DNA of 60,086 nucleotides from an uncultured Acinetobacter sp. (GCF_947493735.1 NZ_CANLSL010000018.1:1-60086); one strand, 5' to 3'; positions 1 through 9,836 are shown, counted from the first letter of the stretch. The notes: a model not told the origin generated them from the letters alone. Numbers and translations are program-made.

Positions 1-2
1 CA

Positions 3-92
3 GCAGATAGTGGTACAGATGGGTTCGACATGAAAATATACTCAGAAAATTTCAGGCATTATAACTTGCATGCCGCAGAAATCTATTGCTAA
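3..92 (+). CDS. Possible 3' end of a gene cut by the window edge
   Basis: One plus-strand frame is open from the window edge for 29 codons and ends in TAA at 90-92. I do not recognise the residues, and so short an open frame can arise by chance. It could equally be non-coding sequence. No terminator suited to this strand follows it, because the hairpin just downstream has its T-run on the other strand. Confidence 0.25.
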   Translation, partial: ADSGTDGFDMKIYSENFRHYNLHAAEIYC

Positions 93-101
93 TTCTCGCC
101 A

Positions 102-128
102 TAAAAAAACGACCGCCCTTAGGCAGTC
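102..128 (-). terminator. Rho-independent terminator of the Tim44-domain gene
   Basis: Read on the minus strand there is a 7-bp GC-rich stem (GACTGCC / GGCGGTC, one G-U pair) with a four-base loop, followed by a run of seven T. It lies about 35 bases past the stop of the minus-strand gene at 163. Confidence 0.85.
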
Positions 129-162
129 ACTTTACACAATTAAACTAAGGGGCTTTAAAAAG

Positions 163-1140
163 TTACACTTGTTGAATACCAGCGACTAACCAATCTGCTT
201 GGCTATTTTCAGTTTTAACAAAATGCCAAATCTCAGTAAATGGTTGCGGTAAGCTGTTTAAATCTTCACTTACTGTACCTGTAAAACGTACACTGACTAC
301 ATATTGACCATTTTCTGTGGCTTGCTCAACTACGTTTGCAGTCAAATTGCTAAATTCTGCAACATCATGATTACTGGCAATTTCTTGATGCATTTGTTGA
401 TACATGTCAGTCGTGAAATATTTGCGAATTTCATCAATATTGCTACCACTATTCATTGCTTGAATATGGTTAAAGCGTTGGCGTGCAAAACGTAAAAATG
501 TCGCAGGCTCTGTGCCATCAGGCAGAGCATTGCCACTATTCATGGTTGCGCCAAATGGTGCACTTGGTGTCGCTTGTGCGTTTGCACTGCCACCATTCAA
601 AGGCTGACCAAAAATATTGGTATTACCTGATGGTGTATTTTGCTTTTGGAATGGACTTTGAGTTGGTGCTGATTGTGTGCGAGCTTGACCATTACCATGA
701 TTATTTGGTGCGTATGGATTAGCACTATTGCCTGCGAGTTGTTGCTTTTTTGCTGTGAACTTACGGAACAAGAAGAAAGCAATACCTGCGATCAATAGCA
801 ACCAAATCCAGCTAAAGCCACTTTTTTCTTCTTCCTGCTGTGTTGGGTTTGATTGGCGATCATCAGCCATCGCATTGGCTGCGACCGCACCTACTGCTGC
901 ACCTGCGACACCCGCAGCAACCATACCGCCAACATTTGAACCACGACGTTGGGTCTGCGTATTTGCATTTTGTTGTGCATAGCTGTTTTGGCTAGGATTA
1001 CTGTTATAACTTTGGCTTGAGCTTTGACGTTTCATACCATAGCTTTTACCGCCACCTGCACGCTTTGCTTCAGCAATTGGTACAGCGAGAAAACTGGTGA
1101 GGAGAAGAGCGAGTACGGCACTTTGTGCTTTCTTTTGCAT
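163..1140 (-). CDS. Tim44-like domain membrane protein
   Basis: A 325-residue envelope protein. Residues 1-25 look like a signal peptide ending AEA. A Ser/Gln/Asn-rich stretch follows, then a Gly/Ala-rich hydrophobic patch near 70-90 and a clear membrane segment near 108-130 (IWLLLIAGIAFFLF). The last ~110 residues fit the Tim44-like/TIM44 domain of bacterial proteins (ending with EIWHFVK and a conserved W-L-V-A-G-I-Q). The bacterial role is poorly defined, and binding to membranes or unfolded protein is only inferred from the mitochondrial namesake. The frame can be extended to a TTG at 1149, but the ATG at 1140 starts the signal peptide cleanly and has a GGA upstream, so I prefer it. The gene is followed by its own terminator. 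Confidence 0.8.
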   Translation of the reverse strand: MQKKAQSAVLALLLTSFLAVPIAEAKRAGGGKSYGMKRQSSSQSYNSNPSQNSYAQQNANTQTQRRGSNVGGMVAAGVAGAAVGAVAANAMADDRQSNPTQQEEEKSGFSWIWLLLIAGIAFFLFRKFTAKKQQLAGNSANPYAPNNHGNGQARTQSAPTQSPFQKQNTPSGNTNIFGQPLNGGSANAQATPSAPFGATMNSGNALPDGTEPATFLRFARQRFNHIQAMNSGSNIDEIRKYFTTDMYQQMHQEIASNHDVAEFSNLTANVVEQATENGQYVVSVRFTGTVSEDLNSLPQPFTEIWHFVKTENSQADWLVAGIQQV

Positions 1141-1282
1141 AAGATGCAATTTCCATATTAAAAAAAATCTGTTAGATGAATAATGCGGTAATTCTCACAA
1201 AATTCAAGTGAAAAGCTGTGACAAGACATTAAAAAATGCGTGTATTTAATGAAGCGTGAATTGTGCAAATTTGCGTTGCAAT

Positions 1283-2671
1283 TTAGCTTTCATCAGCCAG
1301 TTGCATCGCTGAATCTAAGGCTTCATGCAATCGAGCAACTGAAATGACATGGAGTCCTTTAATCGCTTGCTGTGGTGCATTGCCACGAGGCACGATCACG
1401 GTTTTAAAGCCATGTTTTTGTGTTTCTTTCAAACGCTCTTGACCATTAGGTACAGGACGGATTTCCCCTGATAAACCCACCTCACCAAATACTGCCAAAT
1501 GTTGTGGAAGGGCTTTGCCACGTAAACTAGATGCGCAGGCGAGCAACACCGCCAAGTCTGAACCTGTTTCAGTGATCTTTAAACCACCTACAATATTGAC
1601 ATACACATCTTGCCCGACCATTTGCACACCGCCATGACGGTGCATGACTGCCAATAACATAGACAAACGGTTTTGCTCCAAACCAAGCGCCACACGGCGA
1701 GGCTGTCCATGCGCATCATCGACTAAGGCTTGCACTTCAACTAAGAGCGGGCGAGTGCCTTCACGACTGACCATCACGATCGAACCGGGGATTGCTTCGT
1801 CATAACGACTCAAGAAAATTGCCGATGGATTGGCGACTTCTTTTAAGCCTTTATCGGTCATGCCAAAAACACCAAGCTCATTCACTGCGCCAAATCGATT
1901 TTTGACCGCACGGATCATACGATAACGTGAGTCTGATTGCCCCTCAAAATAAAGCACGCAATCTACCATATGCTCAAGCACACGAGGTCCTGCCAGCGAA
2001 CCTTCTTTCGTCACATGACCGACGATAAATAGCGATGTACCTGTATGTTTGGCAAAACGTGTGAGAATCGCCGCCGACTCTCGAATCTGTGATACGCCAC
2101 CTGGTGCGGATTGGATGGTTTCGGTAAATAGCGTTTGAATCGAATCAAGCACAGCCATCTGTGGGCGTTCTTGGACGAGTACTTCACAGATACGTTCTAC
2201 ACAAGTTTCTGCCATGACTTTGAGTGAATTCATGGGTAAATCTAAACGCTTGGCACGCATGGCAACTTGCGATAAAGATTCTTCACCTGTGATGTACAGC
2301 GCAGACTGTTGTCCTGCCATATAGGTCGCAGTCTGCAGGAGAATGGTGGATTTACCGATACCAGGATCACCGCCGATCAGTACCACAGAGCCAGTAACTA
2401 GACCGCCACCGAGTACACGGTCAAATTCACCGATACCTGTGGTGGTACGTGATTCATGGCTGACTTGCACTTGATCGAGTGTGGTAACACTAGAGCTTTG
2501 TCCTGCATAGCCACCTGTTTTAATGCCTGATTTGCCACGATGTGCTGTGGTTGATTCGAGCGTGGTTTCGACTAAACTGTTCCACTCGCCACAATCAGAA
2601 CATTGTCCTGCCCATTTTGGGTGATCGGTACCACAATGCTCACAGCGATAGACAGTTTTGGCTTTACTCAT
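1283..2671 (-). CDS. radA: DNA repair protein RadA
   Basis: RadA (Sms) is a RecA-related, DnaB-like ATPase that drives branch migration during recombinational repair. The 462 residues match the usual length. A four-cysteine zinc finger (C10, C13, C24, C27) opens the protein. Walker A (GGDPGIGKST) is near residue 100, the RadA signature KNRFG is near 257, and a Lon-protease-like C-terminal domain begins near 300. All key motifs are intact. It stands alone on the minus strand between the Tim44-domain gene and the symporter, and I see no strong ribosome-binding site before the ATG. Identity is secure. Confidence 0.97.
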   Translation of the reverse strand: MSKAKTVYRCEHCGTDHPKWAGQCSDCGEWNSLVETTLESTTAHRGKSGIKTGGYAGQSSSVTTLDQVQVSHESRTTTGIGEFDRVLGGGLVTGSVVLIGGDPGIGKSTILLQTATYMAGQQSALYITGEESLSQVAMRAKRLDLPMNSLKVMAETCVERICEVLVQERPQMAVLDSIQTLFTETIQSAPGGVSQIRESAAILTRFAKHTGTSLFIVGHVTKEGSLAGPRVLEHMVDCVLYFEGQSDSRYRMIRAVKNRFGAVNELGVFGMTDKGLKEVANPSAIFLSRYDEAIPGSIVMVSREGTRPLLVEVQALVDDAHGQPRRVALGLEQNRLSMLLAVMHRHGGVQMVGQDVYVNIVGGLKITETGSDLAVLLACASSLRGKALPQHLAVFGEVGLSGEIRPVPNGQERLKETQKHGFKTVIVPRGNAPQQAIKGLHVISVARLHEALDSAMQLADES

Positions 2672-2800
2672 AAGAAAAATCAGAAATTATTGAAATTGAA
2701 TTTGCATTGATTATAAGGAGAATTGCTTAGCTTGCCAAAGTATAAATGGCATTAGAAAATTATATGTGACAGATTTAGTCGTGAATAGATTTATAGAATA

Positions 2801-2834
2801 AAAAAACCAGCTGGACGAATCCAACAGGTTTTTA
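2801..2834 (-). terminator. Terminator after the amino-acid symporter gene
   Basis: On the minus strand an imperfect 9-bp stem closed by a TTCG loop is flanked by an A-run and followed by a T-run. It sits between the symporter stop and radA. T-rich tails on both sides mean it might work in either direction. Confidence 0.75.
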
Positions 2835-2868
2835 ATTTTTCAACTTTTAAAAAGCCTACTTTGAAAAC

Positions 2869-4224
2869 TTAGTACAACTCACCAGACTTACGTTTTGCAA
2901 TAAAGTCTTTGGTTTGTTTCACCACGATGCCCGATAACAACAACAGGGCGATCAAGTTTGGTGCAGCCATTAGACCGTTGAAGGTATCTGCCATGAGCCA
3001 TACCAGATCAAGTGTCGCAACCGTACCAATAAAGATCGACGCAATATAGATCAAACGATATGGTAGAACGAACTTCTCACCGAGTAGGTAGGTCGCACAT
3101 TTCTCACCGTAGTAGCACCAACCGAGAATGGTTGAGTAAGCGAAGAAGATAATGCCGAAAGTCACAATCCAACCGCCCATACCCGGTAAGAGCTGATTAA
3201 AGGAATCTGTGGTCAGTACTGCACCAGTCTTTTCCATAAAGCTACTATCATTGATCATAAACGCCATCGTGAGCACCAAACCAGTGATGGTACAGACGAT
3301 GATGGTGTCAATGAACGTACCTGTCATCGACACAAGACCTTGACGAACAGGGTGGTCGGTTATTGCAGCAGCAGCAGCGATCGGCGCAGAACCCATACCT
3401 GCCTCGTTCGAGAACACACCACGAGCCACACCGTAACGAATAACCGCACCAATCGCACCACCTGCAACTGCCTGACCAGTAAACGCATCAGTAAAGATCA
3501 ATTTAAATGCAGGAATGATCAGCTCTGCGTGCATAAAGATAATAACTAAACCACCAAGCACATAGATGATCGCCATGAAAGGAACGATAATTGTTGATGC
3601 TTTGGCAATCGATTTAATCCCGCCCAAGATCACTAATGCAGAAAGAATGGTAATCACCACACCAACGATCCACGTTTGTACGCCCATACTATTTTCTACA
3701 GCGAGCGCAACCGTATTGGACTGTACAGAACTACCGATACCGAACGATGCAAGTGTTCCGAATAAGGCAAAAAGAATCGCAAGCCATTTCCATTTTAGAC
3801 CACGTTCGATGTAATACATCGGACCGCCTGACATTTCGCCTTTTTCGTTTTGCACACGGAATTTTACCGCCAATACACCTTCGGCATATTTAGTTGCCAT
3901 ACCGAACAATGCAGTGAGCCACATCCAAAAAACCGCGCCTGGTCCACCGAGTGCACAAGCTGTTGCAACACCTGCAATATTACCAGTACCGATTGTCGCA
4001 GCCAGTGCAGTCATCAATGCGCCAAACTGAGAAATATCACCTTTAGCTGATTTTGCACGTTCATGCTTACCAAATACTTGCTTGAATGCGAGTGGTAATA
4101 ATCGAATTTGTAGAAACAATAAACGAAGTGTGAGATAGATACCCGTACCAACTAACAAAATGAGCATTGGTGGGCCCCAAACGAAGTCACTTAAGACTTT
4201 GAACAAGCTTTGTAATTCTTCCAT
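2869..4224 (-). CDS. Sodium:alanine/glycine symporter (AGCS family)
   Basis: A 451-residue inner-membrane protein of the alanine or glycine:cation symporter family, which imports small neutral amino acids with Na+ or H+. It shows the family's typical length, about ten or eleven hydrophobic segments, and the conserved stretches GTGNIAGVA near residue 80, GGPMYYIE near 133 and SNEAGMGSAP near 272. The substrate within the family (alanine, glycine, glutamine) cannot be told from sequence alone. It is monocistronic, with its own terminator and a long AT-rich upstream gap. It starts at an ATG followed by an acidic EE pair, and the ribosome-binding site is weak. Confidence 0.92.
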   Translation of the reverse strand: MEELQSLFKVLSDFVWGPPMLILLVGTGIYLTLRLLFLQIRLLPLAFKQVFGKHERAKSAKGDISQFGALMTALAATIGTGNIAGVATACALGGPGAVFWMWLTALFGMATKYAEGVLAVKFRVQNEKGEMSGGPMYYIERGLKWKWLAILFALFGTLASFGIGSSVQSNTVALAVENSMGVQTWIVGVVITILSALVILGGIKSIAKASTIIVPFMAIIYVLGGLVIIFMHAELIIPAFKLIFTDAFTGQAVAGGAIGAVIRYGVARGVFSNEAGMGSAPIAAAAAITDHPVRQGLVSMTGTFIDTIIVCTITGLVLTMAFMINDSSFMEKTGAVLTTDSFNQLLPGMGGWIVTFGIIFFAYSTILGWCYYGEKCATYLLGEKFVLPYRLIYIASIFIGTVATLDLVWLMADTFNGLMAAPNLIALLLLSGIVVKQTKDFIAKRKSGELY

Positions 4225-4503
4225 AAGATGCTTCTTATTCCTCTTAAAACGGATTTAGCATATTGACTTATTTGTTGACAAGCAAGTGGCATGCCATAAC
4301 TTTTACCTGAAGTGATTTAAATTTTGAAAAAATTTGCGTTTATTTTTCTATTTTTTAATCAATTTATTTTTAGGTAAATCATATTGAGTTTTTATGATTG
4401 ATTTTCATGATTTGGCATATCAATAGCTTTTAATAAACTCGCTATATTTATTGCATATTTTCGAGCTATACTTTGGGCAATAATTTTTTAAGCGATTTAC
4501 ATC
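4225..4503. other. Intergenic region between divergent symporter and lptM genes
   Basis: A very AT-rich stretch of about 280 bases. Both flanking genes are transcribed outward, so it must hold both promoters. GCTATACT near 4465-4472 resembles a -10 for the lptM-lysA operon, but I see no convincing -35. No open frame or strong hairpin is visible. Confidence 0.5.
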
Positions 4504-4737
4504 ATGCAATTGATTAAAATCAGTTTGATTTCATTGGTTTCAGTGTTGATGCTTAGTCAGTTGACTGCATGTGGTCAATCTGGACAGCTCATGTTGCCAT
4601 CTGATCCAAATATGGATAAGCGTTCGAACTATATTTTGTATAAACAAAACAAAATAGATGCAGAAAAGTCACAAGGGCAGTCTGCTAACGCCGAAGATCA
4701 TGTGACAGATAAGGCGACAGATCAGGTGGCAGAGTAA
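4504..4737 (+). CDS. lptM: LPS translocon maturation chaperone LptM (YifL-type lipoprotein)
   Basis: A 77-residue small lipoprotein. The signal peptide ends in the lipobox LTAC with the lipidated cysteine at position 23, followed by the family hallmark CGQSGQLMLPSD (compare CGLKGPLYFP in E. coli). In E. coli, LptM helps the LptDE outer-membrane LPS translocon mature. The remainder is hydrophilic and probably disordered. The gene sits just upstream of lysA-dapF-xerC, the neighbourhood in which yifL-type genes are usually found, and this supports the call. It is probably the first gene of the operon. Confidence 0.85.
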   Translation: MQLIKISLISLVSVLMLSQLTACGQSGQLMLPSDPNMDKRSNYILYKQNKIDAEKSQGQSANAEDHVTDKATDQVAE

Positions 4738-4819
4738 ACATACTCGGAATCATGATTTGGGTTCTCTGAGTAGATATTGAAATTTGATATTGAAAGAATT
4801 GTATTTTAAGGATTTTTAA

Positions 4820-6088
4820 ATGAGCTTCACCCGTCAAGATGGCGTACTTTTTGCCGAGCAATGTTCACTGGAAGATTTGGCAAGCCAATATGCGACACCG
4901 CTTTATGTCTATTCAAAAGCTGCCTTAACCAAACATTATCAGGCTTTTGATGAGGCTTTTGGTTTTATTGATCATCAGATTTGCTTTGCGGTGAAATCAA
5001 ATTCCAATATTGCGGTGCTCAATGTCTTGGCAAAACTCGGTGCAGGCTTTGATATCGTCACAGGTGGAGAATTGGCTCGTGTCTTGGCGGCGGGCGGTGA
5101 TCCTGCAAAAATCGTGTTCTCGGGATTGGGAAAATCCGAAGCGGATATTGAAAAAGCCTTAGAAGTGGGCATTGCGTGTTTTAATGTTGAGTCTTATGCA
5201 GAACTCGATCGCATCCAAAAAGTCGCTGCACGTGTGGGCAAAAAAGCGCCAGTTTCCTTACGTGTCAATCCTGATGTCGATGCCAATACCCATCCGTATA
5301 TCTCGACAGGACTCAAAGAAAATAAATTTGGTATTCCAAATGATAGCGTCTATGCAACTTATCAATATGCGGCGAGTTTATCCCATCTGAATATTGTCGG
5401 TATTGACTGTCATATCGGTTCACAGCTTACTGAAACACAGCCATTTGTTGATGCGCTAGATCGTGTCATTGAGATGATTACACAGCTCAAAACTCTCGGT
5501 ATCAACATTGAACATATTGATGTCGGTGGCGGTTTGGGTGTGGTCTATAAAGATGAAACGCCACCAAGCTTTGCAGAATATGCCAATGCGATGCGTCCAA
5601 AACTGGAACAGCTTGGGCTAAAAGTCTATATGGAACCAGGGCGCAGTATTAGTGCCAATGCAGGCGTGTTGCTGACTAAAGTTGATTTGCTCAAACCAAC
5701 CAAACATCGCAATTTTGCCATTGTCGATGCAGCGATGAATGATTTAATTCGTCCGTCATTGTATGAAGCATGGATGAACATTGAATCCGTGACTCCACAT
5801 AAGAGTGTAGAAATCAAGTCGTGGGATATCGTTGGGGCAATCTGCGAAACAGGTGATTTCCTTGGGAAAGATCGTGCGCTTGCTTTGCAAGAAAATGATA
5901 TCCTGGCAGTGCAAGGTGCAGGAGCGTATGGCTTTGTGATGAGTTCGAATTACAATAGTCGTGGGCGAGCTGCGGAAGTAATGGTCGATGGCGAGCAGTC
6001 TTATTTGATTCGTGAGCGTGAAAGCATCGAATCATTATGGGCGAATGAGCGTCTTTTACCTGAACAAGTCACGCAATCAAATAGTTAA
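4820..6088 (+). CDS. lysA: Diaminopimelate decarboxylase
   Basis: LysA makes L-lysine from meso-diaminopimelate, the last step of the pathway, using pyridoxal phosphate in a fold-III barrel. The 422 residues are a normal length. The PLP lysine is K59 in FAVKSNSN. The glycine-rich phosphate-binding GGGLG lies near 240, the EPGRS segment near 273, and the substrate-binding CETGDFLG near 340. AAGGA stands at good spacing before the ATG. The next gene, dapF, starts 21 bases after the stop, so DapF makes the substrate for LysA from the same transcript. Confidence 0.97.
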   Translation: MSFTRQDGVLFAEQCSLEDLASQYATPLYVYSKAALTKHYQAFDEAFGFIDHQICFAVKSNSNIAVLNVLAKLGAGFDIVTGGELARVLAAGGDPAKIVFSGLGKSEADIEKALEVGIACFNVESYAELDRIQKVAARVGKKAPVSLRVNPDVDANTHPYISTGLKENKFGIPNDSVYATYQYAASLSHLNIVGIDCHIGSQLTETQPFVDALDRVIEMITQLKTLGINIEHIDVGGGLGVVYKDETPPSFAEYANAMRPKLEQLGLKVYMEPGRSISANAGVLLTKVDLLKPTKHRNFAIVDAAMNDLIRPSLYEAWMNIESVTPHKSVEIKSWDIVGAICETGDFLGKDRALALQENDILAVQGAGAYGFVMSSNYNSRGRAAEVMVDGEQSYLIRERESIESLWANERLLPEQVTQSNS

Positions 6089-6109
6089 ACAAAGTCAAAG
6101 GAGTAATGC

Positions 6110-6952
6110 ATGATTTTACAATACAGCAAAATGCATGGTCTAGGTAATGACTTTGTGGTGATTGATTTGGTGCGTCAACGTGCATACTTAGATACCGTGA
6201 CGATTCAGCGTATGGCAGATCGTCATTTCGGTATTGGTTTTGATCAATTGCTGATTGTTGAGCCACCAGAAGATCCAACAGCGGATTTCAAATATCGAAT
6301 TTTTAATAGTGATGGCTCGGAAGTTGAGCAGTGTGGTAATGGTGTACGTTGTTTCGCTCGCTTTGTCTATGAACAGCAACTGACTTATAAAACCAAAATC
6401 CTTGTGCAAACCAAGTCAGGTATTGTCGAGCCTGAACTCGGTGCGAATGGTTGGGTACGCGTCAATATGGGACAGCCAAAGTTCTTACCTGAACAAATCC
6501 CATTTCAAGCGGAACAAGCGCAAGATCTCTATTCACTCCAACTGAAAGATGCAGAAATCAGTATTGATGTGGTCAATATGGGTAATCCGCATGCAGTGAC
6601 TTTGGTGGATGATGTCTTGACCGCAGATGTCGCAACGATCGGTCCACAGATTGAGTCACATGAGCGTTTTCCTGAGCGTGTCAACGCAGGCTTCTTACAA
6701 GTAATTTCACGTAATAAAGCACGTCTTCGTGTCTATGAGCGTGGCGTTGGTGAAACGCTCGCCTGTGGCACAGGTGCATGTGCCGCAGTAGTTAGCGGTA
6801 TTCGTCGAGGCTTACTCGACAATAATGTCGATATTGAACTGGCAGGTGGCATGCTCAATATCGCATGGGCTGAAGGTGAGCCGGTATGGATGACTGGACC
6901 GACGGCGACTGTCTATGAAGGGCGTTTTGATTTGCGTTATTTTCAAAGTTAA
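6110..6952 (+). CDS. dapF: Diaminopimelate epimerase
   Basis: DapF interconverts LL- and meso-diaminopimelate, supplying both lysine and peptidoglycan. It is 280 residues long. The two catalytic cysteines are present, C75 in QCGNGVRC and C219 in ACGTGACA. AAGGAG lies 6-7 bases before the ATG. It is co-oriented with lysA and xerC with short gaps, as in many gammaproteobacteria. Confidence 0.97.
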   Translation: MILQYSKMHGLGNDFVVIDLVRQRAYLDTVTIQRMADRHFGIGFDQLLIVEPPEDPTADFKYRIFNSDGSEVEQCGNGVRCFARFVYEQQLTYKTKILVQTKSGIVEPELGANGWVRVNMGQPKFLPEQIPFQAEQAQDLYSLQLKDAEISIDVVNMGNPHAVTLVDDVLTADVATIGPQIESHERFPERVNAGFLQVISRNKARLRVYERGVGETLACGTGACAAVVSGIRRGLLDNNVDIELAGGMLNIAWAEGEPVWMTGPTATVYEGRFDLRYFQS

Positions 6953-6997
6953 ATTTTCAGGTTAAGTATTTATCCAAAGGACGAAGGATAAAAGCAA

Positions 6998-7924
6998 ATG
7001 ACAAATCAAATATCTAATCAGCATTCGCATAAAGATTATCTTTATGCGTGGTTAGATGTTTTATCGGTTCAACAACACTCCCCAAATACCATCGAAGCCT
7101 ATCACCGCGATGTACACAGCTTTCTGCACTATTGCCTTGAACAGCAGATTCAGATTCAAGATGTCGAATTGTCTGATTTAAGGCAATATTTAAGTTTTTG
7201 TGTAGAACAAAAGAACTGGTCGAATCAAAGCATGCAACGTGCTCTGTCGGCGATTCGCCAGTTTATGCAATGGCTACAAAATCAAGGCGTGCATGACAAT
7301 GCACAGATTCAAGATTTTAAAATCAAACGTCAGCCACGACCACTTCCAGGCATGTTATCACCTGAAAACATTCAACAGCTGCTTGATCAACCTGCTCCAA
7401 GTACAGAGAATCAACAATGGCTGTGGGCTCGTGATAAGGCGATGCTCGAACTACTTTACTCGAGTGGCTTGCGTCTACATGAGTTGGTTGAATTAAAGCT
7501 GAATGATATTGCATGGTCAGAGCAATTGATTCGAGTGACAGGTAAGGGCAACAAAACCCGAGTGATTCCTTTTGGGCAAAAAGCCGAACAGGCTTTAAAA
7601 CAATGGTTGACTGTTCGATTGCGAAAGCCAATTGATCACCATTTTGTCTTTATCTCACAGAATGGTCAGCAAATTTCTGATCGTCAGGTACAAAATCGAG
7701 TCAAGCAACAAGCGCAACGTGCAGGACTGAGTGCTGATTTGCATCCGCATTTGATACGGCATTGTTTTGCTAGTCATATGCTTTCGGCAAGTGGCGATCT
7801 GCGTGCAGTGCAGGAGATGCTCGGGCATAGCAATCTCAGTACCACACAAGTCTATACCCATTTAGATTTTGCGCATTTAGCGAAGATTTATGATCAATCC
7901 CACCCCAGAGCAAAAAAGACTTAA
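6998..7924 (+). CDS. xerC: Site-specific tyrosine recombinase XerC
   Basis: XerC acts with XerD at dif to resolve chromosome dimers. The 308 residues carry an N-terminal SAM-like DNA-binding domain (about 10-95) and a catalytic domain with the full set: Arg in SSGLRLHE, Lys in GKGNKTR, the H-x-x-R box HLIRH, the second His in LGHSNLS and nucleophile Y286 in VYTHLDF. The location right after dapF argues for XerC rather than XerD. AAGGA motifs precede the ATG. No dif site was recognised here. Confidence 0.95.
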   Translation: MTNQISNQHSHKDYLYAWLDVLSVQQHSPNTIEAYHRDVHSFLHYCLEQQIQIQDVELSDLRQYLSFCVEQKNWSNQSMQRALSAIRQFMQWLQNQGVHDNAQIQDFKIKRQPRPLPGMLSPENIQQLLDQPAPSTENQQWLWARDKAMLELLYSSGLRLHELVELKLNDIAWSEQLIRVTGKGNKTRVIPFGQKAEQALKQWLTVRLRKPIDHHFVFISQNGQQISDRQVQNRVKQQAQRAGLSADLHPHLIRHCFASHMLSASGDLRAVQEMLGHSNLSTTQVYTHLDFAHLAKIYDQSHPRAKKT

Positions 7925-7974
7925 CTTTCATTTTCTCATAAGTATTCACAGCCAATTTCTGCAGGAATATCGCC

Positions 7975-8538
7975 ATGAATATGCAACAATTCGAGCAATG
8001 TCGGCAACATATCCAAACGATTCAGGAAGCGTATTGAAGTATCATCGGCAAAGACTTTGTCGGTTATCAAAATCATTGTATTCGTATGGCAGGCTGTTGT
8101 TTAGCATTGCTTTCACAGCAAACTCAAAATACAGATATAGATGCAGTTGAAAAGATCGCTATTGCAGCCGCTTTTCATGATATTGGCATTTGGACAGCAG
8201 ACACGATTGACTATCTCGAACCGAGTATTCCGCCGATGTTGGACTATTTGGCAGAGCAAGATAAAGAACATTGGTCAGATGAAATTCATGTGATGATTGT
8301 TGAGCATCATAAGATCACCACAACACAATACCCACAATATCCGCTAGTTGAGATTTTTCGTAAAGCAGATTTAGCAGATTTTTCACTTGGTTTGGTGCGT
8401 TCGGGTGTGCCGAAACACACGATGAAATATTTAAAACAACAGTATCCAAATGCGGGATTTCATAAACTCTTGTTTGAGCTGACTTTGAACCATTTGCCAA
8501 AATCACCACTGAATCCGTTGCCAATGATGAAATGGTAG
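7975..8538 (+). pseudogene. HD-domain phosphohydrolase gene interrupted by an in-frame TGA
   Basis: Read from the ATG at 7975, which has an AGGAAT-type ribosome-binding site, a 187-codon frame runs to TAG at 8536 with a single in-frame stop, TGA at 8035-8037 (codon 21). Downstream the frame encodes an HD-superfamily protein with FHDIGIW and VEHHK motifs. The first predicted metal ligand, the His in YQNHCIRMA, lies between the stop and the next ATG (8086). Restarting at 8086 would therefore give a 150-residue product lacking part of the metal site. TGA probably replaces a TGG tryptophan codon, which is inference from the reading frame. It is either a recent pseudogene, a sequencing error, or an N-terminally shortened protein. 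Confidence 0.75.
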
Positions 8539-9067
8539 GTTAGCTTAGATTAATTTTTTGACTAAATAATCATCATTTGCAATTTGGAGTTGTGACGCTT
8601 TGGTCATGCTATGTTTATGAATTTTAGTCAAAAACTTTATTTATAAAAGTGATAGATATAAGTTCTTTAGTTATATTTAAGGATTTAGATTTTTCCGTTT
8701 TAAATTTAATTTTTCTTGCATAGCTGATTGTATTTCAAGGTAATTATATTCAAGAAATGACGTTTTTCACCATTAAAAATGAACAATCACAAATATAAGC
8801 AGATCAGACAATTGGTATTTGCGACCCAAATTATTCACATTAGGCAATAATATTTGGTCAAGCTGATCCATTATCATGCCGTCAAAATGGTCAATTGGGT
8901 GATGTTTTTTACGACTTTTTACATCAACGCCTTGATTGTGACTTGACCGTGACACCCAATGCAATGCAAGATAAGGCACGATAATTTTAAGCAAAGTGGT
9001 TTGCAGTGCAAAAAGCACGATTGTTAAACACTTTATAAACTCTCATCTGAAAGAGCCGAGGAATTAC
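8539..9067. other. Gene-poor gap, possible eroded gene remnant near 8844-8984
   Basis: About 530 bases with no intact gene. On the plus strand a 46-codon open stretch at 8844-8984 ends in TAA and has protein-like composition (GDVFYDFLHQRLDCD), but no start codon or ribosome-binding site leads it. An adjacent shifted frame upstream (NWYLRPKLF) is also open, which would suit a frameshifted remnant. I cannot name a parent family. The last ~60 bases must carry the etfB promoter. Confidence 0.35.
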
Positions 9068-9817
9068 ATGAAGGCACTTGTTGCTGTAAAACGTGTGGTA
9101 GATGCCAACGTGAAAGTACGCGTAAAAGCGGACAATAGCGGTGTTGATTTGACCAATGTAAAAATGTCAATCAACCCATTCTGTGAAATCGCTGTTGAAG
9201 AAGCAGTACGTTTGAAAGAAAAAGGTACAGTTTCTGAAATCGTTGTGGTTTCAATCGGTCCTAAAGAAGCGCAAGAGCAAATCCGTTCGGCAATGGCACT
9301 TGGTGCAGACCGTGGTATCTTGGTAGAAACTGCTGATGATATCGGTGCTTTAGAAGTTGCAAAAACATTGAAAGCAATCGTTGAAGCTGAAAAGCCTGAA
9401 TTGATTCTTTTGGGTAAACAAGCAATTGATGACGACTCTAACCAAGTTGGTCAGATGCTTGGCGCATTGCTTGGCGCAGGTCAAGGTACTTTCGCTTCAG
9501 AGGTGAAAGTGGACGGCGGTAAAGTACAAGTGACTCGTGAAATCGACGGTGGTCTACAAACTGTTGAATTGCAACTTCCTGCAATCATTACTACAGACTT
9601 ACGTTTGAACGAACCACGTTATGCTGCATTGCCTAACATCATGAAAGCACGTAAAAAACCGCTTGAAACTAAATCTCTTGCAGATTACGGCGTAACTGCG
9701 GGTACAAACCTTAAAACAGTTAAGGTTGAACCACCTGCAGAGCGTAAAGCTGGCGTACAAGTGAAGTCTGTTGATGAGCTTGTAGAAAAATTGAAAAACG
9801 AAGCAAAAGTAATCTAA
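9068..9817 (+). CDS. etfB: Electron transfer flavoprotein subunit beta
   Basis: EtfB pairs with EtfA to carry electrons from acyl-CoA and other dehydrogenases to ETF:quinone oxidoreductase. It is 249 residues from the ATG at 9068, which is preceded by GAGGA at five bases. An in-frame extension to 8996 exists but adds residues unlike any ETF. The N-terminus ([12 protein letters not shown]), the AMP-binding region around [12 protein letters not shown] and the C-terminal [18 protein letters not shown] are all typical. etfA follows after 19 bases, so this is a two-gene operon. Codon use is strongly optimised, which suggests high expression. Confidence 0.96.
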   Translation: MKALVAVKRVVDANVKVRVKADNSGVDLTNVKMSINPFCEIAVEEAVRLKEKGTVSEIVVVSIGPKEAQEQIRSAMALGADRGILVETADDIGALEVAKTLKAIVEAEKPELILLGKQAIDDDSNQVGQMLGALLGAGQGTFASEVKVDGGKVQVTREIDGGLQTVELQLPAIITTDLRLNEPRYAALPNIMKARKKPLETKSLADYGVTAGTNLKTVKVEPPAERKAGVQVKSVDELVEKLKNEAKVI

Positions 9818-9836
9818 TACAGAGGGATAAAAAATC

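Noticed and set aside
15..35. tRNA-like GGGTTCGAC word near the window start
   Set aside because: No cloverleaf arms or CCA end can be formed around it.
8035..8037. TGA in the HD-domain gene read as selenocysteine or tryptophan recoding
   Set aside because: No SECIS-like hairpin is evident directly after it, other genes in the window end in TGA (for example the 2-hydroxyacid dehydrogenase and glyA), and the two neighbouring broken genes carry TAA.
8773..9018. Minus-strand 81-residue open frame before etfB
   Set aside because: It overlaps the likely etfB promoter, has no family resemblance, and the opposite strand looks more protein-like.
8996..9067. 24-codon upstream extension of etfB
   Set aside because: The strong GAGGA site and family N-terminus place the start at 9068.
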